Of a DNA stretch of 64,000 nucleotides, positions 14,313 through 24,900 are shown piece by piece (within the stretch, counting starts at the first letter, position 1; every line of letters starts with the position of its first letter). The notes under the pieces are model-generated. The model was not told the DNA's origin. It made no database searches and worked only from the letters and a program-made list of their open reading frames with translations. The DNA is taken from positions 24,795 through 88,794 of the forward strand of contig CAKUJH010000011.1 in the NCBI GenBank assembly GCA_934661375.1. The letters run 5' to 3'. The stretch is from an uncultured Victivallales bacterium. GTDB lineage: Bacteria > Verrucomicrobiota > Lentisphaeria > Victivallales > UBA1829. Made by a program: the position numbers and the translations under genes.

Positions 14313-15614
14313 ATGCGGATGCAGAATTCTTACCTTTTGGCATTGAACCGGTTCCGCCGGAAAGCGGCAGCGGCTCGGCTGCCCACAGTTCTGATGAATG
14401 CGTTCGGGGTGATGATCGCTGCTGCTGCGCTGCTGTCTGTGGCTGTCCGGTGCGGATGGTTCGGACGGAATGTTTACTGGTGTCTTCCGCTGGTTCTGGC
14501 TGCCGCAGGAGTGTTTTTTTTCTGCCGCAGCCGGCTTTCCTCGGTTCAGAGCGCCCGGCTTGCGGATCGGTTGTCCAATGCCGACCGTCGGGCGGAGAAT
14601 GCCTGGGAACTGCTGAAACGGAACGCCGAAGGTGAGTTTGCAGAATATGCCATTCAATGCGGTGTTGAAAGTCTGGATCTCGCGACCACCCGGCTGACAG
14701 GGGAAAAAATCCGCTGGCGGAATCTGGTGATTCCGGTTCTGATTCTGCTGCTGGTTCAATTGCCGGTTCCGTCCTTCCTGCATACCCGCGAAACCATATC
14801 CGGAACGGGTGCAGTTCCTTCGGACAGCAGAGCGGATTCACGCAAAGATTCGGAGCTGAATTCTCCGGAGAAACAGAACCCGACAGCAAAATCCGCAGGA
14901 TCGGAAAACAATTCCGGCAGAGGTTCCGCAGAACTTGCCGGGCGTACCGGCAAATCCGGAACTGACGGCGATCTGCAGAATGTCCGGTCCGGCAGCCGTT
15001 CCGCTATTCAGCGGGGACGGGGCGGCAGCGGCGTACCGGCAAATCCGGAATCGGAATCCGTACCGGATGAGGATACAGATTCCCGGCAGTCTGCGGAGAG
15101 CAGCGGCAGGAACACTGCCGGCGGGGCGGCTGGAAACGGTGGTCTTTCCGGAGAGGAAAACGGAACAAATCTCATAAATGTTGCCGCCGGCAGTACCGGA
15201 GACGGCAGATCCCGGAATGAACGGAAACGTCAGAAAAAAAGTGTCCGGAAAAAGATACAGGAATCGCGCGGCGGAGTTCAGCCGCTTCTGCCCGACTGCA
15301 ATCCGCCGGCGGGTCGCGAACTTTCTGAAAAAGAAGGTCATGGGGATCAGCCCGGAGACGGGCGCGGCGGAGATACCGGCGCAAAAAAATCGCGCGGCGC
15401 CGCGGCGTTTCTGCCGGTAACCCCGCAGCCGGATACGGTTGCCGGGCGTCTGGGTGTCGGAGAAGATCTCACTTCTGCCGAATCTGGACGTTCCGAAGGG
15501 GATGGGCAGCTGTCCGGAACACCTGCGGATGTACGCAGAGCCGCAGAGCCGCTGCCCCGTTTTACCGCTTTGCCGGAAACGGTCCGCAGACAAATCCGAA
15601 ACAATATGAAATAA
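14313..15614 (+). CDS. Membrane protein with low-complexity periplasmic or cytosolic tail
   Basis: This 433-residue protein has hydrophobic segments near residues 24-45, 48-70 and 140-158, with a helical region between (SARLADRLSNADRRAENAWELL). Residues ~165-360 are low complexity, rich in Ser, Gly, Asn, Glu and Arg, and probably disordered. The N-terminal layout resembles DUF4175-type proteins that occur with MoxR/vWA operons, but it is about half that size. It is followed by the FMN-binding gene in the same run. Function is unknown; membrane assembly of the vWA complex is a guess from context. Confidence 0.65.
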   Translation: MRMQNSYLLALNRFRRKAAAARLPTVLMNAFGVMIAAAALLSVAVRCGWFGRNVYWCLPLVLAAAGVFFFCRSRLSSVQSARLADRLSNADRRAENAWELLKRNAEGEFAEYAIQCGVESLDLATTRLTGEKIRWRNLVIPVLILLLVQLPVPSFLHTRETISGTGAVPSDSRADSRKDSELNSPEKQNPTAKSAGSENNSGRGSAELAGRTGKSGTDGDLQNVRSGSRSAIQRGRGGSGVPANPESESVPDEDTDSRQSAESSGRNTAGGAAGNGGLSGEENGTNLINVAAGSTGDGRSRNERKRQKKSVRKKIQESRGGVQPLLPDCNPPAGRELSEKEGHGDQPGDGRGGDTGAKKSRGAAAFLPVTPQPDTVAGRLGVGEDLTSAESGRSEGDGQLSGTPADVRRAAEPLPRFTALPETVRRQIRNNMK

Positions 15615-15642
15615 GGTATATTCAACATAATTGGAGACTGCA

Positions 15643-16125
15643 ATGAAGAAAAAAACACTGCTGCTGGCAGGTCTGCTGGCTTCGGGAATGTTTGCCGTTC
15701 TGGCGTCATCTCCGGACAAGAACACCACTGAACAGCTGCGCCGTGAGATCCGGAAAACTTATCCGAAAGCGGAAAAACTGGATTTCAGCCGTGCCGGACG
15801 GGTTTATCTGTCGGACAAGGATGGAAAGCCGCTGGGACATGTCCGCTATACGCATCCGCTGTCCGCCGGAGCCAGAGGTTTCCGCGGTCCGGTTCCGGTG
15901 ATGGTCATGCTGGATGCGTCGGGAAAAGTGCTTACGGTATCTCTGCTGTCCTGCCGCGAAGATTCATCATTCCTGCGGAAACTGTACCGTGCGGAATATT
16001 TTGACAGCTGGAGCGGATTTTCCCGTGCGGATGCGGCGGAACTGGACGTGGACGGTGTAACCGGAGCTACGTTCAGCAGCAAAGCCGCGGCGGAATCTGT
16101 GCGGTCATTGCTGCGGGAAAAATGA
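15643..16125 (+). CDS. Exported FMN-binding domain protein with flavinylation motif
   Basis: The 160-residue protein has a signal peptide (MKKKTLLLAGLLASGMFAVLA) and an FMN-binding domain like RnfG/NqrC. The C-terminal DGVTGATFSS matches the motif in which ApbE attaches FMN to a Thr by a phosphoester bond. GGAG six bases before the ATG at 15643 fixes the start over an earlier in-frame TTG at 15631. It lies between a membrane protein and moxR in one operon, an unusual place for this domain. No apbE gene is visible in the window, so a distant flavin transferase is needed. Confidence 0.82.
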   Translation: MKKKTLLLAGLLASGMFAVLASSPDKNTTEQLRREIRKTYPKAEKLDFSRAGRVYLSDKDGKPLGHVRYTHPLSAGARGFRGPVPVMVMLDASGKVLTVSLLSCREDSSFLRKLYRAEYFDSWSGFSRADAAELDVDGVTGATFSSKAAAESVRSLLREK

Positions 16126-16142
16126 AAAGACAGGAGGTCGCA

Positions 16143-17138
16143 ATGAATCAGAATAAAATCCAGATGCCGGAACCGGTGCGGAAATTCCGGGAATCATTTT
16201 TCCGGCTGAAAGATGAATTGTCCCGGGTTTTTGTGGGACATGATGAACTGATCACCGATCTGCTCGGAGCCGTCATGGCGGACGGGCATGTCCTGCTGGA
16301 AGGTGTTCCGGGGCTGGGGAAAACTCTGCTGGCGCGGAGTCTGGCGGGATGTCTTGACCTGAAATTTTCCCGCATACAGTTTACGCCGGATCTGATGCCT
16401 GCCGATATCACCGGCTCGCTTCAACTGCAGGAGGACGCCGCCGGAGTACCGCGTCTGACATTCCGTCCGGGGCCGCTGCTGGCGAACTTTGTGCTGGCGG
16501 ATGAAATCAACCGTGCGACGCCCCGTACGCAATCCGCCCTGCTGGAAGCGATGCAGGAACACCAGATCACAGCGGGCGACCGCACCATGAAAATTCCGGA
16601 ACCGTTCACGGTGATTGCTACGCAGAACCCGATTGAACAGGAAGGAACATATCCGCTGCCGGAAGCGGAACTGGACCGTTTTATCATCAAATTGAATCTG
16701 GGATACCCGCGCGAGGAAGAGTACAGCCGGATTCTGGACCTTACCACCGGAACCGCCGACAGCGGCGTTCATGCGGTCTGCACCGGAGAAGAAGTGCTGG
16801 AAATGCGCCGTACAGTCCGGTCTGTTCTGGCAGAGGAAAATGCGAAAAGCTATGCCGTGCATTGGGTTATGTCGACGCAGCCGGATTCGGAATACTGTCC
16901 GGCGGAATGCCGGGACATGCTGTTGCGCGGAGCCGGTCCGCGGGCGGCGCAGGGCATGATTCTGATGAGTAAAGTGTACGCGCTGCTGGACGGGCGCACC
17001 GCCATCGGTCCAGCGGATCTTGACCGTGCCGCCCTGCCGGTTCTGCGGCATCGTATTGCTCTGCGTTTCGAAGCGCAGATGTCCGGAGAAACGCCGGACT
17101 CCGTGCTGAACCGGCTTCATGAAGGTCTGCGGAAATGA
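16143..17138 (+). CDS. MoxR-family AAA+ ATPase
   Basis: This 331-residue AAA+ chaperone-like ATPase carries Walker A GVPGLGKT, Walker B VLADEINRA, the TRTQSALLEAMQE-like region (PRTQSALLEAMQEHQIT), sensor ATQNPIEQEGTYPLPEAELDRF and a C-terminal lid. AGGAGG before the ATG at 16143 favours this start over an in-frame ATG at 16122. MoxR proteins act with vWA proteins encoded next to them, as here. Its stop overlaps the start of the DUF58 gene by four bases. Confidence 0.93.
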   Translation: MNQNKIQMPEPVRKFRESFFRLKDELSRVFVGHDELITDLLGAVMADGHVLLEGVPGLGKTLLARSLAGCLDLKFSRIQFTPDLMPADITGSLQLQEDAAGVPRLTFRPGPLLANFVLADEINRATPRTQSALLEAMQEHQITAGDRTMKIPEPFTVIATQNPIEQEGTYPLPEAELDRFIIKLNLGYPREEEYSRILDLTTGTADSGVHAVCTGEEVLEMRRTVRSVLAEENAKSYAVHWVMSTQPDSEYCPAECRDMLLRGAGPRAAQGMILMSKVYALLDGRTAIGPADLDRAALPVLRHRIALRFEAQMSGETPDSVLNRLHEGLRK

Positions 17139-17992
17139 ATCCTGAATCCGAACTGTTTCCTCCGGAATTGCTTCAGGCGGCGTCTTTGTGCCGTCCTGCA
17201 CCCGAAAACGGCGGCATGAATTTTTCCGCCGGGCGGCATCGTTCGCCGTATCGCGGAGACAGTGCGGAATTTCAGGATTACCGGGCGTATGTTCCCGGAG
17301 ATGATTTACGCCGGGTGGACTGGAATATATTCCGGCGTTCCCGCAAACTGCTGTTGCGTCAATATCGGAATTTCCCGCAGAAAAAACACCGGATCATTCT
17401 GGACGGTTCGGCATCGATCCGATTTCGGAACTGCCGCGTGCAGACGGTCTGGCGTCTGGCGGCTCTGCTGGGGGGTACTCTGCTCTGCAGCGGAGACGGG
17501 GTTACGCTGTCCTGTGCGGACCGGATTTATCCGTTTGCGCCGGGACGTCCTGCACTGGCAGGATTCATTTCCGCACTGCTGGAAGAATACCGGCGTCCGG
17601 CTTCCGCCGCACCGTCATTCCGTTTCCCCTCCGGTTGTCACAACTGGCTCATTTCTGATTTTATGGATCCTGCCGGGCTGGCGCATCTGAAAAAAACTTT
17701 CATGACCTGTCGCGGTTTTACACCGGTTCGGATTTTTGAACAAAGCGAACTGCATCCGGAATGGATTGGCGAAATCCGGCTGACCGATGCGGAAAGCCGG
17801 GCGGAAATTACGGTGTCCCCGGAACCTGAACAGCTGAAACGGTATCAGAAACAGCTGAAACGTTTTGAAAAAATGCTGGAAATCCCGGCACGGCGGGCGG
17901 AAAGCAGGGTACTGGCTTTTGATGCGGGGCTTCCGGTTTCAGAACTGATCTGCTGTTTTCAGCAGGAATTTTTCCCGGAGGTGCAGAAATGA
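17135..17992 (+). CDS. DUF58-domain protein
   Basis: The 285-residue protein contains the DUF58 signature RGDSAEFQDYRAYVPGDDLRRVDWNIFRRSRKLLLRQY near residues 40-78, followed by a divergent vWA-like fold (HRIILDGSASIRF, where MIDAS DxSxS is degraded to DGSAS). DUF58 proteins are the constant partners of MoxR ATPases. The ATG overlaps the moxR stop (ATGA) and its own stop overlaps the next start, so translation is tightly coupled. Confidence 0.9.
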   Translation: MNPESELFPPELLQAASLCRPAPENGGMNFSAGRHRSPYRGDSAEFQDYRAYVPGDDLRRVDWNIFRRSRKLLLRQYRNFPQKKHRIILDGSASIRFRNCRVQTVWRLAALLGGTLLCSGDGVTLSCADRIYPFAPGRPALAGFISALLEEYRRPASAAPSFRFPSGCHNWLISDFMDPAGLAHLKKTFMTCRGFTPVRIFEQSELHPEWIGEIRLTDAESRAEITVSPEPEQLKRYQKQLKRFEKMLEIPARRAESRVLAFDAGLPVSELICCFQQEFFPEVQK

Positions 17993-18918
17993 TTGCGCAG
18001 GGGATTTCATGGCTGACCGCCGGATGCGCCGCGCTGGCGGCATTGGCGGCATTGCTGATTCTGCATTTTCTGCGGACACGTATTCCCGGACAGGTTGTAC
18101 CGTCCATCATGCTCTGGCTGGAAGCGGAGGCATTGCCGGTCCGGCGGATTCTGCTGGAAAAACTGTCGCGGCTGTTGAGTCTGCCGCTGCTGGCGATACT
18201 GGCGGCTCTGGCGGCATTGACGGAGCCGGTGTGGACGTCCGGGGAAAAAGTTTCGCGCATGGTGATCGCTGCCGAACCGGATTGTCTGCCGGAAGCGGAA
18301 CGGCTGTTGCGGCAGCATGATCCTTTGCAGACATCATTGATTCTGGTGTCCGGGGCAGGGGTGGTGCTTCATGATTTCGGAGAACGGAAACAGCCGGTTG
18401 TTCTGCCGGAAAAAATATTTGCGGCGGAACCGGATTCGGCGTCTGCACTGGCGGGGCGTCTGGCGGGATCGGACGGCATGGTCTGCTGGCTGGGCGCATC
18501 CGAACCGCCCTGGCTGCCGGAAAATTCTCTGTACATCCGGAAGGGATTGCCGGAAACGGAAAGTCGGAATGCCGCACTGAAAACCTGTTTCCGGAATGCG
18601 CCGGAAAAATTTATCCGCCAATGGAAAGCCGTAGACGGCGTGAAGACAGTTCCGGAAAAACAGGCGGAACTGATCCTGAACTGTACGCTGTCCGAAAATG
18701 CGTCGTCCGGCGAAATCGAAGCGGAAATGGAACGCTGTTTTGATTTGCTGATGCGTTCCGGTTTGTACGAATCCGGAGGAAAACAGCAGTATCTGTTGTC
18801 CGGAACTGCGGACGCTCCCCGTTCCGGCGCCTGGCGTCTGACCGGCTGGCTGTTCGGATTGGCATTGCTGGCTGCATTGCTGGAACTCGTTCTGTGGCAT
18901 AAACATAAAACCGTGTAG
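17989..18918 (+). CDS. BatA-like membrane protein lacking an obvious vWA domain
   Basis: The 309-residue protein has an N-terminal hydrophobic pair (ISWLTAGCAALAALAALLILHFL and LLSLPLLAILAALAALTEPVW), typical of aerotolerance/BatA N-terminal regions, a central soluble domain with no MIDAS, and a C-terminal helix (LTGWLFGLALLAALLELVLW). It overlaps the DUF58 gene by 4 bp and precedes the giant vWA gene by 13 bp. It probably forms part of the same membrane assembly. Confidence 0.72.
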   Translation: MIAQGISWLTAGCAALAALAALLILHFLRTRIPGQVVPSIMLWLEAEALPVRRILLEKLSRLLSLPLLAILAALAALTEPVWTSGEKVSRMVIAAEPDCLPEAERLLRQHDPLQTSLILVSGAGVVLHDFGERKQPVVLPEKIFAAEPDSASALAGRLAGSDGMVCWLGASEPPWLPENSLYIRKGLPETESRNAALKTCFRNAPEKFIRQWKAVDGVKTVPEKQAELILNCTLSENASSGEIEAEMERCFDLLMRSGLYESGGKQQYLLSGTADAPRSGAWRLTGWLFGLALLAALLELVLWHKHKTV

Positions 18919-18931
18919 GAAGGATGACGGT

Positions 18932-21900
18932 ATGCAGCTGTATTTTATGGATTTATGGAGTTTATGGTTTCTGCTTCCCGGCGCGGGATGCTTTTTCCTG
19001 CTGCGGCGACGGGGGGTACGGTTCTGGCAGGGTATGATGATTCTCTGTCTGATTCTGGCAGCGTCCGGACCGGTGCTGCGCTGGACTGGAACGGAGCCGG
19101 AAACTCTGCTGCTGACCGAACGGATACCGGGAGTGAAAACGGATATTCCGGCGGATTTGCAGCGGCGTGCCGGGGTGCGGCAGCGGGATTACACCGGAAG
19201 CACGGCGGCAGCGCTGGCGGATGCCGGAGCCGGATTCCGTTCCGGAAACGGCGGCGAAATTCATCTGTTCAGCACGTTTCATGAAACTTCCGGTTCGGTG
19301 TCCCGTTCCGCCGCGGCGCTGAACCGGCGGAACATCCGGGTTATTGCGCATTCGCAGACGCCCGAAAAAATCCGGCGTCCGGTTCTGCGCGGATTAAGCT
19401 GCAATCCAGCGGCAGGCTGCGGAGAACGGATCCGGCTTGAAGCCGAATTGGCGGTTCCGCATCCGTCCGAAACGGAGTTGAAACTGTGCCGCGCCGACGG
19501 CAGAGTCCTGACTTCCCGGCGCATTGCGTCCCGTCCGGACGGTCTGTCGCGGACAAGTCTGGAGTTTTCGCTGTCAGAACCGGGCGAATATGCCCTGCGG
19601 CTGGAGTTGGACGGTGCTGCCGCCGCGGAGATTCATCTTGCCGTATCTGCACCGTACCGTGCCGTTCTGATTTCTGCACAGCCGGAACTGGAACTGCCGG
19701 CATTGCGGGAGCTGTTCCGCGGAGCGGAAATCGAACTCCGGGAACCGTCCCGGAAATTTTCCTCCGCGGCATTGCTGGTGATCGGTGAAGGCGGCGTACG
19801 TACGTTGAAAGCGTCTGAACTGAAAGAACTTGCCGAAACGGTAAAAAACGGCGCCGGACTGCTGTACTTTGCCGGGACGGACATTCCGTTTGCGGAAGAA
19901 AAACTGCCGTCCGCGTTTCGGGAACTGCTGCCCGTCCGTTATGCCGGAAAAAATCTGAACCGGATGCCGACGACCGCGCTGGCAATCATCATTGATACAT
20001 CGGGCAGCATGAGCGGCACCCGGCTGGCATTGGCGCGGGAGACTGCGCGTCTGGCGCTGGACAAGCTCCGTGACTGCGACATGGCGGGGATCGTGGAATT
20101 TCACGGCCGCCGCCGCTGGGCGGCGCCGCTCCAGAGTGCCGCCAATCATCTGGAACTGCATCGGGCTCTCAACCGTCTGAACGCCGGCGGCGGGACGGTG
20201 ATTCTGCCAGCCTTGCAGGAGGCATTTTACGCTTTGCGCAATGCCGACGCGCGCCTGAAACATGTTCTCATCATTACCGACGGCGGCGTGGAGCAAGGCG
20301 ATTTTGAAGGTCTGCTGCGGCGCATGGCGGAGAACGATATTACCGTGTCAACCGTCATGACCGGGAGCGGACAAAGCCCGTTTCTGAGCCGTCTTGCCTG
20401 GTGGGGCGGCGGGCGTTTCTACACGGCATCCAGCCGTTTTGCTCTGCCGGAACTGGCTTTCCGGCAATCGGGCAGAGAGTCGCTTCCGCCGTTCCGTACC
20501 GGCCCGTTTTCTCCGGAAGTCCACAGCGGCTGGCAGCTGTTTTCCGGACTGTCATCTGTACCGTCTGTTCCCGGCGTGCTGGAAAATACACTGGCGTCCG
20601 GAGCGGAGGAAGCGATCCGCGCGGGACAGCAGCCGCTGATTGCTCTGCGCCGTGCGGGAGCGGGAATGGTCTGCGCGGTGAATACCGGTCTGTCCGGGGA
20701 TGTCATGCAGAACTTTTACCGTCAGCCGGCGGTTGCCGGAATGTTTTCCGCATTGGGGCGTTCTCTGCCGGATCCTGTTCGGATGCAGCCGTTTGCGGTT
20801 CGGGATTATTCCGTTCTGCAGGATATTCATTTCCGGTTTGAACGGGCTGGACAGATTCCATATCTTTATGCGGAATTGTCTGCACCGTCCGGAAAAACGG
20901 AGCGTTACCGTCTTGAACGGGCGGCGGATCAGACATTTCATTTCCGGCGTTACGGATTGCCGGAAGGAACATATCACCTGAAAATTTCAGAAACTGCGGA
21001 TATGCGCAATCCGCTCCAGTTTCCGTTTGATTCCTTCGCTGCGCCGGCGTCCGGCTGGACTGCGGAAGATCACCGGACTGCGGAAGAAATCACGCGGCGT
21101 TCGCTTCTTTTGCCGGAACCGGGAGCAGCAATACGGCAGTTTTATCTGCGTCCGGTGTTCGGCGGACTTTTCATCCTGCTGATGCTGGTGCAGCTTCTGC
21201 TGCGCCGTCTGCCGTCGCGTCTGGCTCTGACTGCCGGACTGCTTTGCGTGAGCTGTCTGGTGTTCGGCGGCGAGTATGAAACTCAGTTGAAGAACGGATT
21301 GCTGGGCCATCAGCCGGAAACGGCGTTTCGTCTGGCGGCGGAGAAGGCAAGAACTGCTTCCGATCTCCGTTTTGCTCTGCTGCTGGAATTGGAAACAGCC
21401 CGGAATCATGGACATCAGGAGGAACTGCTCCGCCGTTGGTCCGCCCTGTCTGCCATGGAACCGGAACGTCTGGAACTGCTGGTCAACGCCTGTGAAGATG
21501 CGGGACAGCCGGAACGTGCTCTGGCTGTGCTGAAACAGCATGGCGGCGGTCTGGATGGACGTTTTGCACCGACGCTGATCCGTCTGGCGGAGAAATGCGG
21601 CAGGAGTGATCTGTTGCGCACGGAGATTCAGCAGCAGCTGAAACGGAATCCGCGTTCAATGTTTCTGCTGAATGCGGCGTTCCGTCTGGAACTGCTGGCA
21701 GGACGTCGTGCGGCGGCGGAGGAATTGCTGGATCAGCGGCTGAAAACGGAGAATGACCCCGCTGTTCTGCGTCTGCTGGCAGAATCAGCGGAGAAAGCCG
21801 CGCTTTATTCCTGTGCCGAGCGTATTCTGCGGAAAGAGGAACAGGTTTCCGCGGAAGGAGTCTGGCCCGCCCGGTTCCGCCGCATGGATCTGGCTGTTCA

Positions 21901-24900
21901 CCGCGGTGATCCTGCCGGAGCCGTAAAGCTGCTGCGGAGTTTTGCCGCAGAAAAAAATCTGTCCCGTGGAATTCTGCTGAACCTTGCCGACCGCTGTGAA
22001 CAATACGGCGATTCCGTGACCGCACTGGAGCTGTACCGCCGGGCTGGCAGTGAAGACGCCCGGATTCGTGCCGCTATGCTGCTGGAAGGTCTGGGACGGA
22101 ATCCGGAAGCCGCAAAACTCTGGAATGAGGTGTTCCGCACTTCGGAAAATGAAATGCGCGCGCGTCAGGCGATGGAACGTCTGCTGGATTTGTCTGCCGC
22201 CGCCGGGAAACTGCCGGAAACCGCTGCCGCACTGGAACAGAAATTGAAGCAGAAGCCGTCATTGCGTCTTAAAACTTTTTATGCGCACGTGCTGTTCCGA
22301 GCCAATCGGCTGGATGAGCTGTTCCATTATCTGGATCTTCAGGAAAAAAACGGTGAAACCGGACTTGCCGGGCTGAAACTTTCTTTCCTGCTGTCGGCAC
22401 GCCGGTACAAAGAAGCGTCAGCTCTGCTGGAACAGAAAAAAACGGCGGATCCGGAAAAACGCGCGGAAATACTGCGTCATCAGGTTCTGATTGCCGTTGA
22501 AGCCGGTGACAAGACTTTGGCACACCGGGCAGCGGATGAGCTGCTGCGCATTGCGCCCCGCCGTGCCGACGCGCTGGAATTTGCCGCCGGGGTATATTCT
22601 CTGCTGAATGAGCCGGCGAAAGCGGTGGAAATGTATGATGAGTGCCTGAAAGAAAATCCGTCGCGGATTGAATTGTATCTGCTTCGCGCCAAAGCGCAGA
22701 AGGCTGCCGGAGCGGGCAGGCGGGCCCAGGCGTTTTTCGTGGAGAAACTGCGGGAACCGGTTTCCGCGGATTTCTTCGGAATTGCGGCGGACGGTCTGCT
22801 GGATCTGAATGTTCCGAAAGAAGTTCTGCGGCAAGTGCTGGCGGAAACCATGAAACGGCTCAACGCCGATCCGGAACTGCTGTTCTATTACCGTTTGGCG
22901 GAAGACCTGGCGGAGGAACTGGGCGACCGGGCGGTGTGGCGTCATCTTCAGCTGCTTCAGCTGGCTGCGGCACCGGAACGGCGCACTCTTCTGCTGCGCG
23001 GTTTATATGAGGATGCTGTGGTCTGCGGACGCCGGAAAGATTCGTTCCGTCTGGCGCGCCTGTTGTCCGGATGGAATGAAATCTATCCGCCGGAATTGTA
23101 CCGGTCATTGTCGGGTGAACTCACGGAAAACGGATTTTTCGCCGCGGCGGAACGTTGTGTCCGTCAGGCGGATGCAGCGGAAAACAGCAGCCGGCATCTG
23201 TTTGCCTTGACGCAGGTCTGTCTGGATGCCGGACGACCGGCGGATGCGGCACGGATTTGCCGGGAACTGCTGAGTCTGTCTCCGGACTCTCCGGAGTATC
23301 TGATCCGGTATGCCGAGGTTCTGGAAATATCCGGAGAATACCGCCGTGCCGGTGAACAGAATCTGCGTGCGTTGTCGCTGCTGGCGTCCCGTATGGTGCT
23401 GGATCAGGGGCAGGGCAAAGGGAGCAGCAGTGCCGTGTTTGAACGCCAGATCCGCCCGGTGATCTGCGCCTTTGCTAATCAGTTTGTTCTGTGTCCGGGG
23501 GTATTTGATGCAGAGCTTGCCGTTCTGGAAAAGACTGCCGGAGCCGCCGCCCGCCGCCGGGTGTGGAATCCTCTGCGGAAACGCATGAATGCACTGACCG
23601 GTTTGCCGGTTCCGTCTGCGGTCCGGAGGAATGCCGTGCCGGGCAGCCGTCCGGTTCCCGCTGATGTGCTGGCATACCGTCTGGCAGTTCTGCCGGAAAC
23701 GGAAGCCGTAAAGGAAGTGGAACAGACCTTCCGGAAATTATCCGCCGGACAGCGTTCTCCGTATTGGGAGCGGCTGGTTGGTTCGCTGTGTGCCGAGCCG
23801 CCGGCGCGCGTGTCGGCAGTACTGGAACGGGAATTGACCCGGCTGACTTTCCGGAATACCGGTATCCGCTGGCAGTTTTCCGCTTACGGGCTGGCATTGA
23901 AACGCAAGTATGCGGAACTGTTTCTGAAAAAGTTTCCGGAGTCTCTCCATGCCTTGTCCCTTGCCGCGCAAATCCGTTATCTGACCGGCGATCCTGCGGG
24001 AGCGCGTCTGCTGGCAGGGGAAGTGTATGAACGTTTTGCCGGACTTGTCGAAGTGAAGTTTCCGGAATACCGCGCCGGTTTGGAGCTAAACCGGATTTTT
24101 GCCGCAGCGGACAGCGAAGCGGAAAACGCCGGGAAACATGCCCGGAGCGAGTTGCAGGCTTCCGTGGAGTCGGACCGGAAACTGCTGGGCGATACTCCGG
24201 CGCGGACTTTGACCGCCGTGCTTCTGCTGAAAGGCGAAGGGAAATATGACGCTGCACTGGATGAGCTGTTCCGTCTCTGGAAAAACGGGGAACGCGGACT
24301 GGTGGTTTTCCGATTGTCGGAGGAACTGACCGTCCGCACTGGCCGTTACCGTGAATGGCTGGAACTGCTTTCCTCCTATGAAACCAAAGATGTTTCGGTT
24401 CGAGTGCTTGCCGCCCGGCGGCAGGTGCAGCTGTTCCGGGATGTGGGGGAATACCAGCGGGCGCGGCAGAGTCTGCCGATGCTGGCGGTTCCGCTTCAGA
24501 AAAGGGAACGGCTGCTGACGGAACGTTTTATGCTTTCACCGGAAAGATTTGCCGCAGGACTGCGTAGCTTCCTGATCGGCCAATGCCGTACCGGACAGTT
24601 CGTCGGTTTTTATGCGGACAGTTTCGGGACGGATGGTCTGACCGGTTACAGACTGCGCGGCGGACGGCGTGCGAATTTGCTGCCGGAACTGGCGGTGCGC
24701 GACCGTGCTTTGAATGATACTCTGGGCAGTCTGCTGCGCGGAACCCCTGTTGCGGAACGCGGATTCGCTGTACTGTTTGAAGCCTGGCGGAATACTCTGC
24801 CGGGAAACGGGAACCCGCATTCCGCCGGCACGGAAAAAACGGTTCCTGCTCTGCTGGCAATGCGGACCGTTTCCGGCGGATCTTATCATGCCGGAGAGAT

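Noticed and set aside
14313..15614. Frameshifted or broken full-length DUF4175 protein
   Set aside because: The frame is continuous and its disordered tail reaches a normal stop just before the next gene's ribosome binding site. No continuation in another frame was recognised.
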